Positions 14,890 through 20,898 of a stretch of DNA of 20,898 nucleotides are shown in pieces. A program made the position numbers and the translations under genes. How positions within the stretch are numbered: position 1 is the first letter of the stretch; each line of letters starts with the position of its first letter. This DNA comes from Comamonadaceae bacterium (GTDB taxonomy: Bacteria > Pseudomonadota > Gammaproteobacteria > Burkholderiales > Burkholderiaceae_C): NCBI GenBank assembly GCA_947460165.1, contig CANHKH010000012.1, positions 1 through 20,898 on the forward strand, written 5' to 3'. The notes beneath the pieces were generated by a model. That model made no database searches and was not told the origin of the DNA. It saw only the letters and a list, made by a program, of their open reading frames with translations.

Positions 14890-14930
14890 GCACACGCGTG
14901 TCGCTCAAGCGCAGCGCAAAAAAGTCAAGC
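14875..14930. repeat. Phased TCAAGC direct repeats between IclR gene and operon promoter
   Basis: TCAAGC occurs at 14886-14891, 14905-14910 and 14925-14930, spaced 19 and 20 bases apart, with a variant TCAAAC at 14875-14880. The first overlaps the predicted -35 element. A perfect 10-base palindrome ACACGCGTGT (14892-14901) lies among them. About two helical turns between copies suits protein binding on one DNA face, but the unit is short. Confidence 0.35.
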
Positions 14931-14949
14931 CATCTCAGGCCTGTGCTTT

Positions 14950-15750
14950 TTATGAATCGGTCTGGATAGCGCGCGAGACCTGCGAGCGCTGCATCTCCTG
15001 CAGGCTCTTTGAGATCTGGCGCGCGCGTTCGAGCATGGCCGGCAGAAAGTTCTGCATCAAGGCCTCATTGGAGACGCGGTTGGCATGCACGCTGATGCCC
15101 AGCGCGGCCACCACGTTGTCCGAGGGCAGCTTGATCGGCACCGCCAAGGCGCGCAGGCCCAAGTCGAGTTCCTGGTCCAGCAGGCTAAAGCCTTGCTGGC
15201 GGACCTTCTCCACGGTCTCCATCAGCTTGCGCCGACTGGTCACGGTCAGCGGGGTGAGCTTCTGGATGGGGCTTTCATCGATCAGGCTTTTGGCATGCAC
15301 CGGCGGCAACTGAGCCAGCAAGGCTCGCCCCATGGCCGAACAATAGGCCGGGATGCGCGAGCCGATGGTGAGGTTGGAAGAGACGATGCGGCTGATCGCC
15401 GCCCTGCAGACATAGACCGTGTCGGTGCCATCGAGCACGCAGACGCTGCAGGACTCGTTGGTGCTGCGCGCCAACTCCTCAACGATGGGCTGGGCCACAT
15501 GCCACCAAGGCTGGCCGGTCAGGTAGGCGTGACCAATATTGAGCACCGAAGGACGCAGCCAGAATCGCTTGCCATCGGTGCCCACAAATTTCAATTCCAC
15601 CAGCGTCAGCAAGAAGCGGCGCGCTGCGGCCCGGGTCATGCCGGTGCGCGCTGCGGCCTCGGTCAGGGTCATCACCGTATGGTTGATGTCAAAGGCCTGA
15701 AGGATCGCCAGCCCGCGCTCGAGCGATTGAACGAAATCCCGACTCTCCAT
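14950..15750 (-). CDS. IclR-family transcriptional regulator
   Basis: 266 residues. The winged HTH occupies about 6-70 (SLERGLAILQAFD, MTLTEAAARTGMTRAAARRFLLTL, GKRFWLRPSVLNIG) and the effector-binding GAF-like domain follows (NESCSVCVLDGTDTVYVCR, GSRIPAYCSAMGRALLAQLP, ALAVPIKLPSDNVVAALGISV). This arrangement is close to PcaR/PobR-type regulators of aromatic-acid catabolism, although close kinship to those was not tested. ATG 15750 has a strong AGGAGG nine bases upstream. It is transcribed towards the eight-gene operon, whose own promoter and palindrome lie in the gap of 155 bases between them, so the gene is the likely local regulator. Confidence 0.92.
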   Translation of the reverse strand: MESRDFVQSLERGLAILQAFDINHTVMTLTEAAARTGMTRAAARRFLLTLVELKFVGTDGKRFWLRPSVLNIGHAYLTGQPWWHVAQPIVEELARSTNESCSVCVLDGTDTVYVCRAAISRIVSSNLTIGSRIPAYCSAMGRALLAQLPPVHAKSLIDESPIQKLTPLTVTSRRKLMETVEKVRQQGFSLLDQELDLGLRALAVPIKLPSDNVVAALGISVHANRVSNEALMQNFLPAMLERARQISKSLQEMQRSQVSRAIQTDS

Positions 15751-16049
15751 CTGCGTCCACCTCCTGGGGGTTCATGCCGTGGGCTCTGATGCTACCCCGT
15801 CGCCCACGCCATGCCTCAACAGGGCGCCTGAGGTCTGTACTTTTCGCTCCAGCTTCGCCCGAAGGCAACGCCCTAGGGCATTTGCGGGTGCGCGAAGGCG
15901 TCCTGACATGCGCGACATCCTCGGACTGTCCCAGCCTGCCCAGCGAGGCGATCAATGTGCGCGACAGGCCACTGCCATTGCTCGCCGCTCGGGTCATGTG
16001 TAACGCGGCGATGCGGGTGCGTGAAAACACCCTCAAGGCCAACCTCTCG
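15751..16049. other. Gene-poor upstream flank of the IclR gene
   Basis: No recognisable gene. A plus-strand frame is open from 15774 through this stretch into the BrnT fragment, but the part before about 16050 has no family resemblance and no ribosome site. The IclR promoter must lie in the right-to-left direction here; I could not pick convincing hexamers. Confidence 0.4.
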
Positions 16050-16193
16050 CGCCGCTTTGTGGGCTCCAACACCATTGAAGGGCGCTGTATGGTGGTGGTT
16101 TATTGCTGCCCTGCGCCCGAGGTGACGCGCATTATTTCTTTCAAAAAGGCCAACGACCGTGAACGCAAAAAATTGGAAGCTCTAAGCCTTTGA
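16050..16193 (+). pseudogene. Truncated BrnT-type toxin gene
   Basis: The last 48 codons read RRFVGSNTIEGRCMVVVYC, then TRIISFKKANDRERKKLE, and stop at 16191-16193. This is the C-terminal half of BrnT, whose family end is RFV-x-G-x-x-x-x-R-x-x-VVY-x-x-RIISxRKAxxRE. The N-terminal half (the usual FDPxKxxxNxxKHG and the D-R-YGE region) is missing; upstream sequence is unrelated. BrnT is a ribonuclease toxin of type II toxin-antitoxin modules with BrnA. Without its front half it should be inactive. Confidence 0.6.
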
Positions 16194-16470
16194 AGCTGCG
16201 CCAGCCATTGATGGGGCGGCGGTGGACGCAGCCCCAAAAGCCAATGCGTCCGATGACGACAGCACAGCGTTAACCTGCTTGCAGGCGCACAGTTGCGTCT
16301 GCTGACTGATGTGCTGCCAGATTTTTCTATCGGCAAGACGCGCATCACCATCAACATTGGTGATGCTGTGTTGCAGGCCTAGAAGGCGCGTGCCGGTGGG
16401 CGTGGCTATCAGAGGCCGATCAATGAGACTTTGCGCGATGCCCTGCGCAAGGTGCAACTGGCCGATGCAG
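16194..16470 (+). pseudogene. Degenerate BrnA-type antitoxin gene
   Basis: Directly after the BrnT remnant, as in intact modules. The C-terminal DNA-binding part is clear in one frame: TRITINIGDAVLQA, then amber TAG (16380-16382), then KARAGGRGYQRPINETLRDA from 16383, ending around QLADAVNE. Many BrnA-like antitoxins read VLxxFKARAGGRGYQTLINETLR here, so the stop replaces one codon. Upstream, an acidic stretch (ANASDDDSTALT, about 16231-16266) that suits the BrnA N-terminus is in another frame, so a frame change near 16270 is also likely. Two lesions make this a pseudogene. Confidence 0.6.
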
Positions 16471-16599
16471 TCAATGAAAGCCACCAAAATTTGGGTGCTG
16501 GCCAAATCATTTGGCGTTCTACAGACCTCAAAGTGCAGGGCTGCTTGGCTGCCCGAGATACGCGGTGCGCCAGCTCGACTGCCAGGTTTTCAAGTCCGC

Positions 16600-16756
16600 C
16601 ACCGTCACTGCTGCCACTTGCGCGACAAGGGCTGCTGTGAAATTATGGTTTTCTCCTCAATGGCTTCTCGCCCTGTTGGCGGGTTGCTGGCTGAGCGCTG
16701 TGCAAGCGCAAACGGCCAATCCCAACCGTGCGGTTAGCACGAACAGGCGAGATTGA
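16600..16756 (+). pseudogene. Truncated 5' copy of the downstream Bug receptor gene
   Basis: From GTG 16637 the frame reads MKLWFSPQWLLALLAGCWLS...AQTANPNRAV, the signal peptide and first mature residues of the Bug protein at 18049, then leaves homology at 16736 and ends at TGA 16754-16756 after 39 residues. The upstream 16600-16630 also matches 17951-17981 (four mismatches in 31 by hand), but about 60 bases present before the intact gene are missing here. Confidence 0.8.
16629..16735 (+). repeat. Direct repeat, copy 1 (107 bases)
   Basis: Matches 18041-18147 over 107 bases without gaps, about nine mismatches by my count. It carries the ribosome-site region, GTG start and signal peptide of a Bug gene. 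The two copies flank the lipoprotein methyltransferase gene in the same orientation. Confidence 0.85.
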
Positions 16757-16864
16757 ACGGCCTCGCTCTGGGGTTGCTGGCTTTTGGCTACCATGTCGGC
16801 GCTTTGACGCCTGCGCCTGTCCCGCCCATTCAACTGACTTTGACAGCGCAGCTTCCTACCTGTC

Positions 16865-17713
16865 ATGAAAAAAACATTGCCTCTTCAAATCCTGTTGCTC
16901 GCTGCAGCGCTTGCGCTGGGCGGCTGCGCGGCCACCAACTATGGCGACGAGCAGCTCAAGCTGCGCATGGCCACGGTGGGCAAGGACATCATTTGGGTTC
17001 CTTCCAAGCTCGACATCGTCCACAAAATGCTCGATGCGGCCCAGGTGCAGCCCAGCGACATCGTCTATGACCTCGGCTCGGGCGACGGCGTGATCCCTAT
17101 CGAGGCAGCCAAGAAGTACGGCGCGCGCGCGGTGGGCATCGAGTACAACGGCAATTTGGTGGCGCTGGCGCAAAGAAATGCCCAGCGCGCCGGCCTGCAG
17201 CAGGGGCAGGTCAGCTTCAAGCAGGGCGATGTGTTCGTCGAGGATTTTTCTGAGGCAACGGTGGTCACGCTTTACATGGGCGAGGGCATCAACGCCCGAC
17301 TGATGCCCAAGCTGCTCAAGATGCGCCCGGGCACCCGGGTGGTTTCCAACACCTTCGGCATCGAGTCCTGGATTCCCGATCAGGTACTTAAGAGCGCCTC
17401 GGGGGATGTGGCCTTTTTCTGGACTGTGCCGGCCCCTGTCCAAGGCCGCTGGGACCTCAGTGGCATCCCCGATGCCAGGGCGGTGACTCTGCAAGTCAGT
17501 CAGAAAAAGCAGTTTTTCAATGCCGATATCGACTTCGATGGCAAACGGGTGGCGCGCATCGACGACGGCGTGATTGCCGGCACGCAGATGAGCCTTGAAT
17601 TCACCCACGCCAACAAGAAATACAGCCTGAGCGGCCAGGTGCAGGGCTCGCGCTTCACGGGCCGCCTCAACGACGATCCGCGCCTGCCGGTCAGCGGGGT
17701 GCTGCGCCATTGA
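16865..17713 (+). CDS. Predicted lipoprotein with class I SAM-dependent methyltransferase domain
   Basis: 282 residues. The N-terminus MKKTLPLQILLLAAALALGGC is a lipoprotein signal with lipobox L18-G19-G20-C21. A Rossmann methyltransferase core follows: motif I VYDLGSGDGVIPIEAA at about 67-82, E93 in VGIEYN (the acidic residue that holds the SAM ribose), and GDVFVEDFSEATVV-LY further on, resembling the FAM173-type lysine methyltransferases. The last 90 residues (from about 195) form a separate beta-rich part ending FTGRLNDDPRLPVSGVLRH. SAM is not known as a periplasmic metabolite, so either the leader anchors the protein from inside or the domain has another use. ATG 16865 has little ribosome-binding sequence. 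It stands alone between two copies of a Bug gene start. Confidence 0.85.
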   Translation: MKKTLPLQILLLAAALALGGCAATNYGDEQLKLRMATVGKDIIWVPSKLDIVHKMLDAAQVQPSDIVYDLGSGDGVIPIEAAKKYGARAVGIEYNGNLVALAQRNAQRAGLQQGQVSFKQGDVFVEDFSEATVVTLYMGEGINARLMPKLLKMRPGTRVVSNTFGIESWIPDQVLKSASGDVAFFWTVPAPVQGRWDLSGIPDARAVTLQVSQKKQFFNADIDFDGKRVARIDDGVIAGTQMSLEFTHANKKYSLSGQVQGSRFTGRLNDDPRLPVSGVLRH

Positions 17714-18048
17714 AGGAGGTGGCTGTCGCGGCTCAAACAGCCCGACGGTGTCAATGGCTGGGGTCGGCTCGCTGACCCCTGGAAAAAGACCATGCCGGTG
17801 GCGTTTGGCCGTGTTTCGTTCCAGGCGCGCTGCGCGGACAGAACGGCCCGTTTCGCCTGCTTGAGCCACACGGCAAGGCCACAAAGACCTCGGCCACCAT
17901 GTCGATGTGGCCGAGTTGATTCGGCTTGGTCCCCTAGTTTTGGTGCGTCCCACCGCCACTGCAGCCACCTGCGCGACAGGGGTTAGCCCGACTGCCGAGC
18001 ACAGGCTGTGGGTGATAAATTGAGACAATTCAAACGACGGGGGCTGCT
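17714..18048. other. Intergenic stretch before the third Bug gene
   Basis: No gene recognised. It contains the hairpin at 17889-17915 and the segment 17951-17981 that is repeated at 16600-16630. The last 50 bases are less GC-rich, including GATAAATTGAG (18014-18024), a possible -10 region for the Bug gene, without a matching -35. Confidence 0.4.
17889..17915. repeat. Nine-base perfect hairpin CTCGGCCAC-N9-GTGGCCGAG
   Basis: A stable stem about 175 bases after the methyltransferase stop. No U-tract follows (TTGATTCGG), so it is not a clear intrinsic terminator; it could slow or protect the upstream transcript, or be an operator. Confidence 0.35.
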
Positions 18049-18147
18049 GTGAAATTATGGTTTTCTCCTCAATGGCTTCTCGCTCTGTTGGCGAGCTGCT
18101 TGCTCAGCGCTGCACACGCGCAAACGGCCTATCCCAACCGTGCGGTT
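18041..18147 (+). repeat. Direct repeat, copy 2 (107 bases)
   Basis: Intact counterpart of the repeat at 16629-16735; it forms the start region of the complete Bug gene. Beyond 18147 the two copies lose similarity. Confidence 0.85.
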
Positions 18148-19029
18148 CGATTGGTGGTGGCGGCTGCGCCGGGCGGGGGCACAGACATCTTGGGGCGGAT
18201 GATGGCCCAGCGTTTGAGCGAGCGCTTGGGCCAAGCCTTTGTGGTGGAAAACAAAGGCGGCGGCGGGGGCAGTGTGGCCGCCGATTTCGTGGCCAAGTCC
18301 GCGGCCAATGGCTACACCTTGCTGGTGACCAATGACCAACTCACCGTGGGGGCGAGTTTTGCAGGGGCCTCCAATTACGACGTGATGAAAGACTTTGCAC
18401 CCATTGGTTTGATTGGGCGCACCTCCATTGTGGTGGGCGTGAACCCGTCGGTGCCCGCCAACACCATTGGCGAGTTGATCGCCTTGGTGCGGGCCAACCC
18501 CGGCAAATACAGTTTTTCTTCCTGTGGACACGGCACGCCCTTGCATTTGGCCGGTGAATTGCTGAATTTGTCGGCGCGCATCGACATGGTCCATGTGCCC
18601 TACCGCGGCTGCTCTCCCGCTTTGGCCGATGCGGTCTCGGGCCAGGTGCCCATCTTTTTCAACATGATCAGCAATTCGCTGCCCCACGCCAGAAACGGCA
18701 AAGTGCGTTTGCTCGCCTCGGCGTCCTTGCAGCGCTTGCCCAGCCAACCGCAGTTGCCCACCATTGCGGAATCCGGCTTTCCGGCCTTTGATGCCTACCC
18801 GTGGTTCGGCATTCTGGCGCCTGCGGGCACGCCCCGGGAGATCGTGCAGTTGCTCAGCAACGAGCTGGCTGCGGCGGTGCAAAGCGCAGAGATTGGCGAC
18901 AAATTGCGCGGCATGAATTTCGAGCCCACCGTGGCCACCCCCGAGTCACTCGCTGAGATCATGCGCAACGACTTGGTGCGCTGGGGCCGGGTGGTGCGCG
19001 ACGCCAAGGTCAAGGCCGCGTCCGAATGA
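18049..19029 (+). CDS. Bug/TctC-family periplasmic solute receptor
   Basis: 326 residues from GTG 18049; an in-frame stop at 18016-18018 leaves no better start. The signal peptide MKLWFSPQWLLALLASCLLS ends at AHA-QT. Family segments are YPNRAVRLVVAAAPGGGTDI, FVVENKGGGGGSVAADFVA, NGYTLLVTNDQLTV, MVHVPYRGCSPALADA and PQLPTIAESGFPAF. The GGGTD loop and the cysteine in YRGCSP differ from the other two Bug proteins in the window. It leads a plus-strand cluster, 74 bases before the alpha/beta hydrolase gene, so it likely binds the compound those enzymes use. Family certain, ligand unknown. Confidence 0.92.
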   Translation: MKLWFSPQWLLALLASCLLSAAHAQTAYPNRAVRLVVAAAPGGGTDILGRMMAQRLSERLGQAFVVENKGGGGGSVAADFVAKSAANGYTLLVTNDQLTVGASFAGASNYDVMKDFAPIGLIGRTSIVVGVNPSVPANTIGELIALVRANPGKYSFSSCGHGTPLHLAGELLNLSARIDMVHVPYRGCSPALADAVSGQVPIFFNMISNSLPHARNGKVRLLASASLQRLPSQPQLPTIAESGFPAFDAYPWFGILAPAGTPREIVQLLSNELAAAVQSAEIGDKLRGMNFEPTVATPESLAEIMRNDLVRWGRVVRDAKVKAASE

Positions 19030-19040
19030 AGCTTGGGCCT

Positions 19041-19060
19041 TCTAGGGTCTTCTAGGGCCT
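19041..19060 (+). repeat. Tandem 10-base repeat TCTAGGG(T/C)CT
   Basis: Two adjacent copies with one difference, in the gap between the Bug stop and the hydrolase start. Small and of unknown meaning; it could be a slippage product. Confidence 0.5.
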
Positions 19061-19103
19061 GGTGCCTGAACGTGTCTCCGTACAACCCCCCTGTGGAAAC
19101 TTG

Positions 19104-19892
19104 ATGATGAATGTAGAAAACCGTTTTTGCCAGGTCTCTGGCGTGAAAGTGCACCTGCGCCAAGGTGGGCAAGGGCGCCCGCTTTTGTTCTTGCATGGCG
19201 CCGGTGGTGTGGCGGGCTGGACCCCCTTTTTCCAACAATTGGCACCCGGTGCACAGGTGTGGGCACCGGACCACCCGGGCTTTGGCTTATCGGACGACCC
19301 AAGCTGGATCAAGCACATGCCCGACTTGGCCATGTTTTACCTGGATTTCTTGGACCAACTGGCCCCTGAAGAAGGCTTTGACGTGGTGGGTCACTCCATT
19401 GGGGGTTGGCTGGCCGCCGAGATCGCGGTGCGCAACAGCCGCCATGTGCGCAGCCTCACCTTGATGTGCAGCGCGGGCTTGCGGGTGCCGGGCACACCCA
19501 TGGGCGACATCTTCATTTGGAACGACGAAGAAGCAGCCCGCCATTTGGTGTTTGACCCGGCCCTGCGGGCGGCGCGCTTGGCCGCGCAACCCAGCGACGA
19601 AGAGGCCGACATCTTGGTGCGCAACAAGTTCAGCTTTGCCAAGCTGGCCTGGCACCCCCGCTTGTTCAACCCCGATTTGCAAAAGTGGCTGCACCGCATC
19701 CAAGTGCCCACCCAGCTGATTTGGGGCGACCACGACGGTTTGTTCCCGCTGGCTTATGCACACCATTGGCACCAACAGTTGCCTGCCAGTGCGTTGCACA
19801 TCGTGCCCGAGTGCGGGCACTCACCCATCAACGAAAAGCCCGCCGAAACCGCGGCGCTGATTCACTCCTTCATTGCCCAAAACGCCGCATGA
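19104..19892 (+). CDS. Alpha/beta-hydrolase fold enzyme
   Basis: 262 residues from ATG 19104 (MMNVENRF...), with GGAA just upstream; a GTG at 19062 would add 14 unlikely residues. The fold's landmarks are all present: oxyanion loop FLHGAGG (29-35), DHPGFGLSD (56-64), nucleophile elbow GHSIGG with S98, acid D211 in IWGDHDGLFP, and H239 in ECGHSPINEKP. The order and spacing match MhpC/BphD-like carbon-carbon hydrolases and related esterases, lactonases and dehalogenases; sequence alone does not choose. Its stop overlaps the start of the flavin monooxygenase gene in ATGA, suggesting paired expression. A monooxygenase-hydrolase pair could perform a Baeyer-Villiger-like oxidation followed by ester cleavage; this is inference. 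Confidence 0.9.
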   Translation: MMNVENRFCQVSGVKVHLRQGGQGRPLLFLHGAGGVAGWTPFFQQLAPGAQVWAPDHPGFGLSDDPSWIKHMPDLAMFYLDFLDQLAPEEGFDVVGHSIGGWLAAEIAVRNSRHVRSLTLMCSAGLRVPGTPMGDIFIWNDEEAARHLVFDPALRAARLAAQPSDEEADILVRNKFSFAKLAWHPRLFNPDLQKWLHRIQVPTQLIWGDHDGLFPLAYAHHWHQQLPASALHIVPECGHSPINEKPAETAALIHSFIAQNAA

Positions 19893-20898
19893 AAATCCTC
19901 AACTTCACCCTGATGCCCTACCGTCCCATGGACATCCCGGCATCCAAACAACACCGCTCGGCTTGGGTGGTCTTGCCCAACACCTTTTACGACCCCGAGT
20001 TGGGTGCTCACGAATACGAGAGCTACATCGACATGTTGGCCGAATCGGAGACCCTGGGCTTTGATGGCGTGTGCGTCAACGAGCACCACCAAACCGCTTA
20101 TGGGCTGATGCCTGCGCCCAACTTGATCGCCAGCGCCTTGATCCAGCGCACCAAGCGCATCCGCATTGCCATTTTGGGCCGCGCCTTGCCTTTGGTGAGC
20201 AACCCCATCCACATTGCCGAAGAGTTCGCCATGCTCGACAACATGTCGCGCGGGCGCATCATCGCGGGCTTTGTGCGCGGCATTGGTGCCGAATACCACA
20301 GCACGTCGACCAACCCTTTTTACTCGCACGAGCGCTTTCATGAGGCGCACGACTTGATTGTCAAAGCCTGGACCACCCCGGGGCCTTTCCCTTGGGAGGG
20401 CGAGCACTACAACCTCAATTACGTCAACCTGTGGCCGCGTGTTTACCAACAACCTCACCCGCCCGTTTGGGTGCCCTCGCAAGGCTCCATTGAAACCATT
20501 GAGTGGGCGGCAGACCCGAGTCGGCGCTATCCGTTTTTGGTCACCTTTTCAGCCCGCGAGGCGGTGGTGCGCAACCTCACGGCCTACCGCGACCAATGCC
20601 GGCAATTTGGCTACGAAGCAGACCCGGGCCAGCTGGGCTGGGCGGCACCGGTGTATGTGGCCGATACCGAAGAGCGGGCGCAAAACGAGGCGCGTTTGGC
20701 GATCGAGGCCTTGTTCAATGACTTTTTGACGCTGCCCCCCGAGATGCTTTTGCCACCGGGTTACACATCGGCGCAGTCCTTGAAGAAAATCATTGCCACC
20801 AAAAAAGCCATTGGCCGGGGCGGTTTTGGCCCGGGCAATGCGCCTCGCCAAACCCTGGAGCGCTTGATGGAGTTGGGCACGGTGTTGGTGGGCACGCC
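19889..20898 (+). CDS. LLM-class flavin-dependent monooxygenase, 3' end cut by window
   Basis: 336 codons are visible from ATG 19889 with no stop before the right edge. It is luciferase-like: YESYIDMLAESETLGFDGVCVNEHHQTAYG (about 46-75) carries the EHH segment common near the flavin site, then PNLIASALIQRTKRIRIA, ILGRALPLVSNPIHIAEEFA, LDNMSRGRIIAGFVRGIGAEY, and HPPVWVPSQGS-ETIEWAA. These two-component enzymes use reduced flavin and oxygen to oxidise many small molecules (aldehydes, sulfonates, ketones, terpenoids). The partner reductase gene is not in view. ATGA overlap with the alpha/beta hydrolase gene; leucine is mostly TTG (18 TTG to 7 CTG by my count). Confidence 0.92.
   Translation, partial: MKILNFTLMPYRPMDIPASKQHRSAWVVLPNTFYDPELGAHEYESYIDMLAESETLGFDGVCVNEHHQTAYGLMPAPNLIASALIQRTKRIRIAILGRALPLVSNPIHIAEEFAMLDNMSRGRIIAGFVRGIGAEYHSTSTNPFYSHERFHEAHDLIVKAWTTPGPFPWEGEHYNLNYVNLWPRVYQQPHPPVWVPSQGSIETIEWAADPSRRYPFLVTFSAREAVVRNLTAYRDQCRQFGYEADPGQLGWAAPVYVADTEERAQNEARLAIEALFNDFLTLPPEMLLPPGYTSAQSLKKIIATKKAIGRGGFGPGNAPRQTLERLMELGTVLVGT

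Noticed and set aside
15751..16864. Insertion sequence or transposase as the cause of the gene graveyard
   Set aside because: I found no transposase motif, terminal inverted repeats or target duplication in this stretch.
16856..18028. Minus-strand open frame of 390 codons opposite the methyltransferase gene
   Set aside because: Antisense of a gene with a clear methyltransferase motif and lipoprotein signal; no independent support.

Overview
The window is high-GC, dense, double-stranded-coded DNA that looks like a betaproteobacterial (Burkholderiales, probably Comamonadaceae-like) catabolic region. The main reasons are three separate Bug/TctC-type periplasmic receptors, LysR and IclR regulators beside small-molecule catabolic operons, and chains of genes joined by 4-base stop/start overlaps. 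No rRNA, tRNA, CRISPR array or intact insertion sequence was seen.

Layout. Positions 1-294 hold the tail of an ApbE-type flavin transferase, followed by about 600 bases without a convincing gene. A Bug receptor (929-1945, +) converges on a LysR gene. The LysR gene is the last member of a minus-strand aromatic-type operon: FAD monooxygenase (5992-4805), VOC metalloenzyme (4808-4275), fumarylacetoacetase (4278-2929), LysR (2887-1976). Upstream of it, 6152-6325 keeps a frameshifted scrap of a dihydrolipoamide dehydrogenase gene. An SDR gene (6447-7190, +) that lacks the usual YxxxK motif comes next.

The centre (14794-7203, -) is one long operon of eight genes: Bug receptor, MmgE/PrpD protein, DUF35 zinc-ribbon/OB protein, SCP-x-like thiolase, class III CoA-transferase, a six-Asp-box propeller protein, a GlcG/HbpS protein and a nitrilase-superfamily hydrolase. 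The IclR gene (15750-14950) lies just upstream on the same strand. Between them is a good sigma70-type promoter with a palindrome placed at +1, the expected arrangement for a repressor-controlled operon. My inference is import of an organic acid, CoA transfer, thiolytic cleavage, and a nitrilase-superfamily step on an amide or nitrile form. The substrate is not evident, and this gene combination is the best candidate in the window for an undescribed pathway.

The stretch 15751-16864 is a gene graveyard: a truncated BrnT toxin, a BrnA antitoxin with a frame change and an in-frame amber codon, and a truncated copy of the start of a Bug gene. The parent-like intact Bug gene is at 18049-19029. Between the two copies lies a predicted lipoprotein carrying a class I methyltransferase domain (16865-17713). 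The right end is a plus-strand operon of Bug receptor, alpha/beta hydrolase and LLM flavin monooxygenase; the last gene runs off the window. Its leucine codon use (TTG-rich) differs visibly from the central operon (CTG-rich).
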